From: Pseudovibrio sp. Ad37
GTDB taxonomy: Bacteria > Pseudomonadota > Alphaproteobacteria > Rhizobiales > Stappiaceae
DNA length: 58,439 nucleotides
Assembly (NCBI RefSeq): GCF_001623075.1
Contig: NZ_LMCF01000137.1
Location: 1-58,439 of the forward strand
Direction of reading: 5' to 3'
Under the pieces are notes generated by a model. That model saw only the letters and a list, made by a program, of their open reading frames with translations. It was not told the DNA's origin and made no database searches. The position numbers were made by a program, and so were the translations under genes. Below, piece after piece: positions 30,499 to 38,007 of this stretch (the first letter of the stretch is position 1; the number at the start of each line of letters is the position of its first letter).

Positions 30499-30978
30499 AT
30501 GCACCTTACTAAACTGCAACAGTCCGGCGTTGTCCTCGTCCTTGGAATGCTCGGATCAGCCAGCAGTCAAATCATCCTCCGCGAGAACAGTGCCAATCCG
30601 TTCACCGACATGAAGCGCGTCTCCCCGTCAAGACAAGTTTCAGTTCATGGCCTGACTGTTCTGACAGATGACGTGGGGATTGAGCTTTGCAAAGAACGTT
30701 ATGGCGACGGCTACATCCTTTATCCCACCCCAAATGGAGGACAGAAACAGTTTGTCTCCGATAAAGGTCACACGCTCACCATCTACGCCCGAAGTGAGCT
30801 GCGCGAAGAAAGCATTTATGCTGAACACTCACAAATGCTCATCACTTTCTCCAATGATCCTGATGTGGAAGTCGAAGTCACCGTATTCATAACCGGCTTC
30901 GTGAACTCCAGACTATTCAGCGGCGTCTTTTCAGATGGCACCTGCGCCGGGCACTTTTCCATCACAGACACCAAGTGA
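30499..30978 (+). CDS. array protein 2 (group A)
   Basis: This 159-residue member has ATG at 30499 and GGGAG 5 nt upstream. Export signal GVVLVLGMLGSASS is followed by the group-A linker NPFTDMKRVSPSRQ. The core has LTVLTDDVGIELCKERYGDG, SDKGHTLTIYARSELR, IYAEHSQMLITF, ITGFVN and SGVFSDGTCAG. The only cysteines are the two family cysteines. It is closely related to copies 3 and 4 (long identical segments such as TVFITGFVNS). The gap from copy 1 is 66 nt, so the two may share a transcript. Function unknown; secretion or periplasmic location is inferred from the signal. Confidence 0.8.
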   Translation: MHLTKLQQSGVVLVLGMLGSASSQIILRENSANPFTDMKRVSPSRQVSVHGLTVLTDDVGIELCKERYGDGYILYPTPNGGQKQFVSDKGHTLTIYARSELREESIYAEHSQMLITFSNDPDVEVEVTVFITGFVNSRLFSGVFSDGTCAGHFSITDTK

Positions 30979-31002
30979 TCACTCAATAAACGTAGTGGAT
31001 TA

Positions 31003-31180
31003 GAAACTGACTAAATCTGGACACCGCACAATACGCATTTTTCATTCTAGAGAACATCAAGTTGGGCGCAGAACAGTTACATTAAGCTAGCAGGACCATT
31101 CTTTGAGGCGCATCAGTCCTGAAAAGCAAGATGTGGCAGCACCTCATAAAGAAGTCATTGTGTGCAACAGCAAGTCGCAA
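31003..31180 (+). repeat. repeated leader block, copy ahead of array gene 3
   Basis: About 178 bp align with 31751-31930 and 33139-33320. Shared landmarks in order are AACTGACTAAA, CATTCT, TTACATTAA, GCAGGAC and the codons of a group-B signal-peptide start. Here the signal start reads as KKSLCATAS, but its ATG has become ATA, so it can no longer start at that point. Array gene 3 starts 62 nt after the block. Confidence 0.75.
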
Positions 31181-31241
31181 CGCGATCAACAGGAGCTCTG
31201 AGAACAAAATCAGACACAACAGATCCGAAGTGAGAGAATAC

Positions 31242-31727
31242 ATGCACTTTCCAAAACTGAAACAGTCTGGAGTAGTCTTCATCCTCAACCTTGCAATGCT
31301 GGGGGTAGCCAGCAGCCAAGTCATCCTCCGCGAGCACAGAGCAAATCCGTTTACCGACATGAAACGCGTGTCCCCATCACGGCACATTCTGGTCGACAAC
31401 CTGACAGTCCTGACAGATGCCGTGGGCATCGAGTTCTGCAAGGAACGTTATCGCAACGGGACCACGGTTTACCCCGACCCAGACGGACGACACGGACAGT
31501 TTATCAGCCAAGAGAACGACAAGCTCACTCTCTACGATCGCAGTGAGCTGCGTCAGGACGGCATTTATACTGAACACTCGCAACTGGTCATCACCTTTAA
31601 GAACGATCCGGATGTAGAAGTCAAGGTCACCGTGTTCATAACAGGCTTCGTGAACTCTAAGATGTTCAGCGGCGTCTTCTCTGATGGCATTTGCACCGGA
31701 CACTTTTCCGTTGTCGAAGCCAAGTGA
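31242..31727 (+). CDS. array protein 3 (group A)
   Basis: This 161-residue member starts at ATG 31242, which aligns with the start of copies 2 and 4; the frame is open back to 31131, but that part is the relic of a group-B leader. Export signal is GVVFILNLAMLGVASS, linker NPFTDMKRVSPSRH. Core: LTVLTDAVGIEFCKERYRNG, YTEHSQLVITF, TVFITGFVNSKMFSGVFSDG and final ICTGHFSV. The usual SDKGH motif has drifted to SQENDK, and RYG to RYR, so this copy is under looser constraint at those sites. Both cysteines are kept. Confidence 0.8.
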   Translation: MHFPKLKQSGVVFILNLAMLGVASSQVILREHRANPFTDMKRVSPSRHILVDNLTVLTDAVGIEFCKERYRNGTTVYPDPDGRHGQFISQENDKLTLYDRSELRQDGIYTEHSQLVITFKNDPDVEVKVTVFITGFVNSKMFSGVFSDGICTGHFSVVEAK

Positions 31728-31750
31728 TCCTGCAAAACGTTGCTTCGAGA

Positions 31751-31930
31751 AATTGACTAAACCCAGACAATCACGCGAAACACATTCTTCATCTTAAAGA
31801 AAATCAAATTGAACCCAGAGCATTTACATTAACGCAGCAGGACTATTCTCTGCGGGTCGTGAGGCCTGAACAGCAACGAGTGGAAGCTCCCCATGAAGAA
31901 GATTTTCTGTGCAGCAGCAAGCCTCAGTCC
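31751..31930 (+). repeat. repeated leader block, copy ahead of array gene 4
   Basis: The block aligns with 31003-31180 and 33139-33320. It keeps an intact ATG at 31893 that opens a 27-codon frame (MKKIFCAAASLSPVV, stop TGA at 31974-31976). That frame matches the signal-peptide start of array protein 5 and then dies. Array gene 4 starts at 31990, 14 nt after that stop. Confidence 0.75.
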
Positions 31931-31976
31931 TGTCGTCGACAGATCCGGGACGAGAGGTCAGGCACAGCAGGTCTGA
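31893..31976 (+). pseudogene. relic of a group-B signal peptide start
   Basis: The 27-codon open frame begins MKKIFCAAASLS, nearly the same as MKKLLCAAASLG of array protein 5, and then runs into unrelated sequence and a TGA. No mature domain follows. It is best read as the stump of a group-B gene whose body was replaced by a group-A gene. If still translated, it could couple to gene 4, which starts 14 nt later. Confidence 0.6.
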
Positions 31977-31989
31977 AATGGGAGTAGAC

Positions 31990-32475
31990 ATGCGCCTTAC
32001 AAAACTGAAACAGTCCGGTGTAGCTCTCATCCTCACCATTGGAATGCTGGGGCAAGCCAACGGTCAGGTTACCCACCGCGACAACCGGGGCAATCCCTTC
32101 ATCGACCTGAAACGCCTTTCTGTATCACGGCAAATCGCCATCCAGAACCTAACAGTCCTGACTGATGCAGTTGGGGTCGAGTTCTGTAAAGAACGCTATG
32201 GCAACGGATACATTGTCTATCCCGATCCAAACGGACGGCGCGGGCAGTTTGTCAGCGACAAAGGGCACAAGTTCTCCCTCTACGCCCGCAGCGAGTTACG
32301 CGGTGACGGCATTTATGCCGAACACTCGCAAGTCCTCATCACGTTCCCCAATGATCCGGATGAAGAAGTTGAGAACACCCAGTTCATAACCGGCTTCGTG
32401 AACTCCAAAATATTCACCGGTGTCTTTTCAGATGGCATCTGCTCCGGAAGGTTTTCTGTCATCGACGCCAAGTGA
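31990..32475 (+). CDS. array protein 4 (group A)
   Basis: This 161-residue member starts at ATG 31990 with GGGAG 5-6 nt upstream. Signal GVALILTIGMLGQANG is followed by linker NPFIDLKRLSVSRQ. Core: LTVLTDAVGVEFCKERYGNG, SDKGHKFSLYARSELR, GIYAEHSQVLITF, TQFITGFVNSKIFTGVFSDG and ICSGRFSV. Two cysteines only. It ends TGA at 32473-32475 directly against the stop of the convergent acetyltransferase gene, giving the palindrome TGATCA. Copies 2 and 3 also end AAGTGATC, so this junction is part of the repeat unit. Confidence 0.8.
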   Translation: MRLTKLKQSGVALILTIGMLGQANGQVTHRDNRGNPFIDLKRLSVSRQIAIQNLTVLTDAVGVEFCKERYGNGYIVYPDPNGRRGQFVSDKGHKFSLYARSELRGDGIYAEHSQVLITFPNDPDEEVENTQFITGFVNSKIFTGVFSDGICSGRFSVIDAK

Positions 32476-32961
32476 TCACTTCGGGACCGGCGCAGTTTCC
32501 GCAGTCAGCTCAAGGCATTTACTGACAGAACCCTCGTTTGTCTTATAGGTGCGAAAGCCAACCGCCTCATAATAACCCAGTCCTTCCGGATTGGAGGCAC
32601 CAATCGTGGCGTCAATTTTCTCAAGCCCGGCTTGTCTGGCAGCATCAAACGTTTCAGCAAACAAGGCACGCCCGACACCGCGACGCCCAGCACTCGGGCG
32701 CACATGGGTGCCAATAATGCCCCAACCCGCCGTCACGCCATAAGTGTTGCCCTCTGATGCCCGTTTCAGGATCTGCAGCCCAAGCAGAGTCCCATCCACA
32801 TCTTCAACCACAGAACAGCGGACTTTATCTGCATGAGCAATGTAGTGAGAGATCACATAGGCCTCATCACTCGGCAAACTGCGCTTTCCCAACGCAGCAA
32901 GCTCCTGCAAAAAAACGCTGATTTCTTCAGCATCGGCCAGAACCGCGTCTCTGACTTTCAT
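32476..32961 (-). CDS. GNAT-family N-acetyltransferase inside the array
   Basis: The 161-residue cytosolic enzyme is predicted to move an acetyl group from acetyl-CoA to an amine; the substrate is unknown. VRDAVLADAEEISVFL is the usual N-terminal start. The acetyl-CoA pyrophosphate loop is seen in HVRPSAGRRGVGRALF, and ASNPEGLGYYEAVGF is the late family block. ATG 32961 is preferred over 32994 because GAGG lies 5 nt upstream. It is the only gene on the minus strand within the array and separates group A from group B. Its stop abuts that of array gene 4. It may have been carried in during array growth or be an older resident. Confidence 0.85.
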   Translation of the reverse strand: MKVRDAVLADAEEISVFLQELAALGKRSLPSDEAYVISHYIAHADKVRCSVVEDVDGTLLGLQILKRASEGNTYGVTAGWGIIGTHVRPSAGRRGVGRALFAETFDAARQAGLEKIDATIGASNPEGLGYYEAVGFRTYKTNEGSVSKCLELTAETAPVPK

Positions 32962-33284
32962 AAAAACCTCAAAATCTGTAGCTGGCCTGCACACCCCTGC
33001 TCATACCAAACACGACAGGCAAAAAAAGAACGATGCATCAATGCAATTAAGAACATAGCCTATCATAAGCCCCGGATTTTCCAGCCCCCGCACTCCGTAA
33101 ATCTTCAGTTTTCACGGATGTTTATGCATAGTGCATTAGAAACTGGCTAAATCCAGCAACATCCCCCAAACCCATTCTTCATCCTAAAGAAAATCGAAGC
33201 TCAGCAAAAACATCTACGTTAACGCAGCAGGACTACTCTTTGCGCGGTTTTAAGCCAGAAAAATAACAAATGCGGTGGCACCCT
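32962..33284. other. 323 nt gap holding the upstream control region of array genes 5-9
   Basis: No gene is seen here. The left part should hold the promoter of the acetyltransferase. The right part, 33139-33320, is the third copy of the leader block and overlaps the true start of array gene 5. Conserved bases TACGTTAACGCAGCAGGACTA at 33218-33238 recur ahead of copies 3 and 4, so they may mark the promoter or an operator. Confidence 0.5.
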
Positions 33285-33320
33285 ATGAAAAAACTTCTCT
33301 GTGCAGCAGCGAGCCTTGGC
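33139..33320 (+). repeat. repeated leader block, functional copy ahead of array gene 5
   Basis: The block aligns with 31003-31180 and 31751-31930. Here it runs without break into the coding sequence MKKLLCAAASLGAIA of array protein 5, so this copy shows the original arrangement: control region plus signal-peptide start. Confidence 0.75.
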
Positions 33321-33740
33321 GCAATTGCTTATATCAGCAGCACGGCTCTGGCAGACGATCACAGTCTGGGCAGTGACAATGAAACCGTCACATTCTCCAA
33401 TCTGACATTAGCAGACGGTACGCCAGACGACGGCATCTGCGCAAAACGCTACGGGACAGGTTACAAAACCGCAGACCATCCCGACACATCTTCACCAGAC
33501 GCTCAGAAGACGACGGCAGAAGGCCACGACATCATCATCTCCTCCACCGGAGGCACCATTGGGGATGGCATCCTGTCCATCGAAAACGAGTACGAGATCA
33601 TCTTCCCCAATGACGAACACAAAGAGACCATTGATGTGAAGATGTTCGCAACCGGCCTGATTGGCAGCGGAACAGCCTCAGGCGTGTTCTCAGATGGCAT
33701 GTGCCGCGGCAAGGTCACCATTCAATCTGCCCAGCAGTAG
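33285..33740 (+). CDS. array protein 5 (group B, head of operon)
   Basis: This 151-residue member starts at ATG 33285 (GGTGG 6 nt upstream; ATG 33270 in frame is less likely). Signal MKKLLCAAASLGAIAYISS ends near ALADDH. Core: VTFSNLTLADGTPDDGICAKRYGTG, DHPDTSS, AEGHDIIIS, GILSIENEYEIIFPND, MFATGLIGSGTASGVFSDGMCRG. It defines group B, marked by DHPDST-like and IENEYEI(I)FP motifs. Genes 5 to 9 have gaps of 12, 7, 47 and 54 nt and probably form one transcript. The function is unknown. Confidence 0.8.
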   Translation: MKKLLCAAASLGAIAYISSTALADDHSLGSDNETVTFSNLTLADGTPDDGICAKRYGTGYKTADHPDTSSPDAQKTTAEGHDIIISSTGGTIGDGILSIENEYEIIFPNDEHKETIDVKMFATGLIGSGTASGVFSDGMCRGKVTIQSAQQ

Positions 33741-33752
33741 GACCCGAGCCCA

Positions 33753-34262
33753 ATGAAAATCGCCCTTTGCACAATGTTGAGCCTATTTATGCTTATACAT
33801 GCAACAATCCCAGCTCACGCTCTTAGCAGTCGAGTTGGTCGTGGTGATAAAATCACAACGTTCTCAGACATCTCCACGACTGACAGCACAATAGATCGCA
33901 GCATTTGTCAAAACCGTTATGGGAAAGTGTTCTTAACAAAAGATCATCCTGCAACAATTGAGGGCGAACAGCTGGTAACCACATCAGAAGGCCAAAAAAT
34001 TGAATTAATTTATCAGGGTGGTCACATTGGCAATGGGATTTACTCCATTGAAAATGAATATAAATTCACTTCCCCCAATAACGAGAATGGGAAATCAGTT
34101 GATCTACAGCTTGCAGCCACAGGTTTCATTGGCGGCGGACGAGCCTCTGGCGTGTTCTCAGACGGCACTTGCACTGGCAACGTCACAATTGAGTTGATCA
34201 CACCAGATAACAGTAAGAAAACGTCACCTAAACACAACACTGATCCCATCACTAAACAATGA
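33753..34262 (+). CDS. array protein 6 (group B, with extended C-terminus)
   Basis: This 169-residue member has a signal MKIALCTMLSLFMLIHATIP ending AHA. The core keeps ITTFSDISTTD, SICQNRYGK, KDHPAT, SEGQKIEL, GIYSIENEYKF, AATGFIGGGRASGVFSDGTCTG. It is the most diverged group-B copy: the FPND motif has become SPNN, and about 20 extra polar, Lys/Pro/Thr-rich residues follow the conserved end. The DNA looks more AT-rich than that of copies 5 and 8. It starts 12 nt after gene 5 with only a weak ribosome site. Confidence 0.8.
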   Translation: MKIALCTMLSLFMLIHATIPAHALSSRVGRGDKITTFSDISTTDSTIDRSICQNRYGKVFLTKDHPATIEGEQLVTTSEGQKIELIYQGGHIGNGIYSIENEYKFTSPNNENGKSVDLQLAATGFIGGGRASGVFSDGTCTGNVTIELITPDNSKKTSPKHNTDPITKQ

Positions 34263-34269
34263 CAACATC

Positions 34270-34737
34270 ATGAGATCATTACTCTGTATCGCAATAAACC
34301 TTGCAGTGCTGGCCATCACCAGCACCTCAGCGCTGGCAATTGCAGAGAGATTGAATCCCCACAATAAGAAAGTCACGTTTACGAACTTATCCATGGCAAA
34401 CGGCAACCCGGATGACGGCACATGCCAGCAGCGTTACGGCGCAAGCATTACAACACAAAGCGTCCCCAGCTCTACCAATGACATACTCAAACGTAAAACG
34501 GATAAGGGACACATCATTCAGGTTATCTCAATCGATGACAGCGTCAATACTGGAATCCTGTCTGTCCGAAACCAATACGAAATCATATTTCCCAATGACA
34601 AAAGCAAGACACCCGTTAGATTGAAACTCTTGGCAACTGGTCTGGTCGGAAGTAAGGAAGCCTCAGGCGTCTTCTCCGACGGCACCTGCCGGGGAAACCT
34701 ACACATTCAGATAATAAAGGAAGATGCGCCTCAATAA
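34270..34737 (+). CDS. array protein 7 (group B)
   Basis: This 155-residue member has signal MRSLLCIAINLAVLAITSTS ending ALA. Core: VTFTNLSMANGNPDDGTCQQRYGAS, KTDKGHIIQV, GILSVRNQYEIIFPND, LLATGLVGSKEASGVFSDGTCRG. The DHPDST motif has drifted to SVPSST. It starts 7 nt after gene 6, suggesting translational coupling. It is closest to copies 8 and 9 in the second half (KTPV, GLVG, CRG). Confidence 0.8.
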   Translation: MRSLLCIAINLAVLAITSTSALAIAERLNPHNKKVTFTNLSMANGNPDDGTCQQRYGASITTQSVPSSTNDILKRKTDKGHIIQVISIDDSVNTGILSVRNQYEIIFPNDKSKTPVRLKLLATGLVGSKEASGVFSDGTCRGNLHIQIIKEDAPQ

Positions 34738-34784
34738 TATTAAGCACTGTGCTTTATTACCCAACCGCATGGACGGATAAAACA

Positions 34785-35240
34785 ATGAAAACATTGCTCC
34801 TGACCATCTTCAGTGTTCTCGCGCTGACCATCACCAGCACAGCCGCATTGGCTGTCGCACAAAGGTTGGGTCCCGGCGACAAGACAATCACCTTCTCCAA
34901 TCTTTCCATGACAGATGGCAGCCCGGATGATGGAACCTGCGAAAAGCGTTACGGCGAAGGTTTTACGACAAAAAACCACCCCGACTCCACCAATGACACT
35001 CTCAAACGCAGCACGGACAAAGGCCACGACATTCTGGTCATCGCTATAGGTGGCAGCGTCAGCGGGGGCATCTTCTCAATCGAAAACGAGTACGAGATCA
35101 TTTTCCCGGGAGATGAAAGCAAAACACCTGTTGATGTGGAACTCGCCGCAACAGGTCTGGTCGGCACTCAGGAAGCGTCCGGCGTCTTCTCCGATGGCAC
35201 CTGCCGCGGAACCCTGCACATCAAGGTATTGGAACCATAA
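34785..35240 (+). CDS. array protein 8 (group B)
   Basis: This 151-residue member starts at ATG 34785 with GGACGGA upstream; the frame is open to 34749 but the signal MKTLLLTIFSVLALTITS starts at the chosen ATG. Core: ITFSNLSMTDGSPDDGTCEKRYGEG, NHPDSTNDTLKRSTDKGHDI, GGIFSIENEYEIIFPGD, ELAATGLVGTQEASGVFSDGTCRG. It is a close match to the group-B consensus. Mature cysteines are the two family positions only. Confidence 0.8.
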   Translation: MKTLLLTIFSVLALTITSTAALAVAQRLGPGDKTITFSNLSMTDGSPDDGTCEKRYGEGFTTKNHPDSTNDTLKRSTDKGHDILVIAIGGSVSGGIFSIENEYEIIFPGDESKTPVDVELAATGLVGTQEASGVFSDGTCRGTLHIKVLEP

Positions 35241-35294
35241 GTGTAATGATACGGGCCATCTCAACTCACCAATAAAGACGTAATGGAGTGAACG

Positions 35295-35744
35295 TTGAAA
35301 ATACTCTTCCTGACCACTTTCAGCGCACTGGCGTTGATCATCGCAAGCACCTCTGCACAAGCAATAATCGAGAAGCTGCATTTCAACGACAACATAATCA
35401 CCTTCTCTAATATCTCTATGATCAATGGAAGTGCGCCAGACGACATCTGTTTGAAACGATACGGTGAGGAGTTAGCAACAAGAGATCACCCCGACTCCAC
35501 AAAGTTTTCCATCAAACGTATGACCGACAAAGGCCATGACATCACAGTAGCTTCACGAAGCATCAATGTGACCGAAGGCATCTTTTCCATCGAAAGCCGA
35601 TATGAAATTCTCTTTCCAGATGATGACAGCCAAACACCCGTTCACTTAACCATAACGACGACCGGACTGATCGGAGACAAAGAAGCGACTGGACTGTTCT
35701 CAGACGGCACCTGCAGAGGGGCCATCAAGGTCAAAAATAAATAA
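35295..35744 (+). CDS. array protein 9 (group B, last copy)
   Basis: This 149-residue member starts at TTG 35295, with GGAG 6-7 nt upstream and the signal MKILFLTTFSALALIIASTS following at once; no ATG is near. Core: ITFSNISMINGSAPDDICLKRYGEE, DHPDSTKFSIKRMTDKGHDI, GIFSIESRYEILFPDD, TTGLIGDKEATGLFSDGTCRG. It ends 176 nt before the convergent lpxB stop. No clear terminator follows; that gap holds nothing else I can identify. Confidence 0.78.
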   Translation: MKILFLTTFSALALIIASTSAQAIIEKLHFNDNIITFSNISMINGSAPDDICLKRYGEELATRDHPDSTKFSIKRMTDKGHDITVASRSINVTEGIFSIESRYEILFPDDDSQTPVHLTITTTGLIGDKEATGLFSDGTCRGAIKVKNK

Positions 35745-35920
35745 GTTGACTAATATACTCGAGAAAAACTAGATAATCCATTCGAGGCGTACTCATTCAC
35801 AGCATTAAACTAGTACTGTAGAGAACACCTTACACTTAATGCATCACTTTAAGCGCAACACCAAATGACTCTTGGTTTTCAAAGAGCTACACCCATTTAA
35901 TGAATCACTTTGAAAAGCAT

Positions 35921-37117
35921 TTAAACTGAGTACTCTGCCGTCTCAAGGATGATCCTCGCAGCTTTTCCGGCCTGACTTTCGCCCTCAGGTAAACACATCT
36001 TTTCATCGATACGAGAGAACGCATCCAACTGCGCCCGGCGCTCTGGACTGTCGCAAAGCAGCGCGAGCACAGCCTGGCTGAGCGCCTCAGGATGCGCTTC
36101 GTCTTCGATATATTCTTTGATGCTGTGATCCCCAAGCACCAGATTAGGCAGCACAATGGTGTCCACCGCAACAATCTTGATGAACCGGTTGATCTGCTTC
36201 AAACGGCGGAAGAACCAATCCAGCTTGTAAGCAATGACCATAGGCACGCCAGCAATCGCAAGTTCCAAGGAGACAGTACCACTGGCCGCCAGCGCTGCAT
36301 TCGCCTGTCGCAGAGCCGCAAACTTTTCCGCTTCACCCGTCACAATACGCGGCTGTACCTTCCAGGAAGCCACACCATCGCGAATGCGCTGCTCCTGATG
36401 AGGCACTGCAGGAATGATCACATCCACATCCGGATCTTGCGCGCAAATCAACGCGACCGCATCGCCAAACGGCTCCAACAACCGCGAAACCTCGCTCGTC
36501 CGGGAGCCCGGAAGCACCACCAATTGCTTTCTGCCTTCACCGAGTTCTGCGCGCTCCCCTGGAGCAGGCCGCAAATCTGCAAGCCGCTCAATCAACGGAT
36601 GCCCCACATAATCACAGGAGGGACCGCCAAGGCGTTTGTGAGCCTCAGGCTCAAACGGCAACAAGGCGAGCAATTGATCCACATAAGCGGCCATCTTCTT
36701 CGCCCGCCCCGGACGCCACGCCCATACAGATGGGCTCACATAGTCCACCACCCGTATATGAGGCGCTTTCTTGCGCACGCGCTTTGCCACGTTGTGAGTG
36801 AAATCAGGAGAGTCGATGATCAACAGTAAATCGGGTTGCTCGGCAATAACCGCATCAACAGTTTGATGTACACGGCGAATAATCGTCGGCAAACGTTCCA
36901 ACACCGCTGTAATGCCCATCACGGCAATATCATGCAGTGGAAAGATCGACTGTACGCCTTGTGCCGCCATACGCTCACCGCCCAGACCACAGACCTGAAG
37001 ACGATCACCAATCGATGCGCGCAGGGCTTTTATAACCTCTGCACCGAGCTGGTCACCAGACTCTTCGCCAACAACAAAGAAAACCTTGAAGGGTTTGACA
37101 GCGTCCAATTCGCTCAT
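35921..37117 (-). CDS. lpxB: lipid-A-disaccharide synthase
   Basis: This 398-residue glycosyltransferase joins UDP-2,3-diacylglucosamine and lipid X to make the lipid A disaccharide at the inner membrane. Seen are VFFVVGEESGDQLGAEVI, GLGGERMAAQGVQSIF, IDSPDFTHNVAKRV, DYVSPSVWAWRPGRAKKM, VGHPLIE and the GTVSLELAIAGVPMVIAYK block. Length fits. It is the last gene of lpxD-fabZ-lpxA-lpxI-lpxB and starts 3 nt after lpxI. Confidence 0.97.
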   Translation of the reverse strand: MSELDAVKPFKVFFVVGEESGDQLGAEVIKALRASIGDRLQVCGLGGERMAAQGVQSIFPLHDIAVMGITAVLERLPTIIRRVHQTVDAVIAEQPDLLLIIDSPDFTHNVAKRVRKKAPHIRVVDYVSPSVWAWRPGRAKKMAAYVDQLLALLPFEPEAHKRLGGPSCDYVGHPLIERLADLRPAPGERAELGEGRKQLVVLPGSRTSEVSRLLEPFGDAVALICAQDPDVDVIIPAVPHQEQRIRDGVASWKVQPRIVTGEAEKFAALRQANAALAASGTVSLELAIAGVPMVIAYKLDWFFRRLKQINRFIKIVAVDTIVLPNLVLGDHSIKEYIEDEAHPEALSQAVLALLCDSPERRAQLDAFSRIDEKMCLPEGESQAGKAARIILETAEYSV

Positions 37118-37120
37118 ATC

Positions 37121-37990
37121 TCAGCGCTCACCAGCTTCAAAATTATCATCACGCGTGCAGCCATAAAGGAAAACACCAAGTTCATCGCAAAGCCGCTCGA
37201 CTTCATCGCGATGAGCAACCAGAACACGCCCCGCCTCAACACACACGCCTTTTAACTGCGCGTCAGAAGCTTTCTGTATAGTTTCCGGCCCGACAGTCGG
37301 CATATCAAGGCGAAGGTCCTGTTGCGGTTTAGAGCACTTTACAAGCACACCTGCCGCCCCTTTGGACCGGACCCGGCCATTGGCACGCAAGCCGGCCACA
37401 CGCTCAAGCATGGCATCCGTGCCTTCTGCACCTTCAACAGCCACAACGCGCGCGCCAACGGCAATAGCACCCTGCCCGATATCCAATTGGCCAACGGCAT
37501 CCACCGCCTCAATAGCAAGCTTCATATCTCTCAGAGCCTTGGCATCTGGCTTCGGCCCTGCCACGTGACCTGGGCTGGCAACCAGCCCCGGAGCAACTTC
37601 ATGAGCACCAACCACGTGCAAACCCTCTCGTTCAAATATCCCGGCTACTTTCACCAGCAAATGATCATCACCACCAACAACAGCCTTGATGATACGCGGC
37701 AACCGCCAAATCGTTCCAAAATCGCCAAGGATCGATGTAAAATCAGGCCGCTTCTGCACAGCACCGATCAACACCACATCCTGAACGCCTCTGGATTTCA
37801 GCGTTGAGAACAGTTTGCCAATCTGCCCCCAGCCAAGTTCCACTGGATTAAACGCAGAAAGGGAGGCATCTGCCTCCCCCTTGATTGCGATGGTCACCAC
37901 ATCGCGACCTTGTTCCATAGCGGACCGAATGACCAGACCGGGCAGATCGCCACCGCCAGCAATCACAGCAATAGGTGCCTGTTTCATCAT
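37121..37990 (-). CDS. lpxI: UDP-2,3-diacylglucosamine pyrophosphatase LpxI
   Basis: The 289-residue protein of the LpxI (DUF1009) family hydrolyses UDP-2,3-diacylglucosamine to lipid X, the step done by LpxH in enteric bacteria. Seen are IAVIAGGGDLPGLVIRSA, GWGQIGKLFSTLKSRGVQDVVLIGAV and LRLDMPTVGPETIQKASDAQ with conserved acidic residues. Placement between lpxA and lpxB is typical for alphaproteobacteria and supports the call. Two ATGs stand side by side at 37990 and 37987; either could start. Confidence 0.95.
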   Translation of the reverse strand: MMKQAPIAVIAGGGDLPGLVIRSAMEQGRDVVTIAIKGEADASLSAFNPVELGWGQIGKLFSTLKSRGVQDVVLIGAVQKRPDFTSILGDFGTIWRLPRIIKAVVGGDDHLLVKVAGIFEREGLHVVGAHEVAPGLVASPGHVAGPKPDAKALRDMKLAIEAVDAVGQLDIGQGAIAVGARVVAVEGAEGTDAMLERVAGLRANGRVRSKGAAGVLVKCSKPQQDLRLDMPTVGPETIQKASDAQLKGVCVEAGRVLVAHRDEVERLCDELGVFLYGCTRDDNFEAGER

Positions 37991-38007
37991 AAATTCAAAA
38001 CAGACCC

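Noticed and set aside
31131-31241. Longer start of array protein 3
   Set aside because: The extra residues are the relic of a group-B signal start followed by unrelated sequence; the group-A signal peptide begins at 31242 as in copies 2 and 4.
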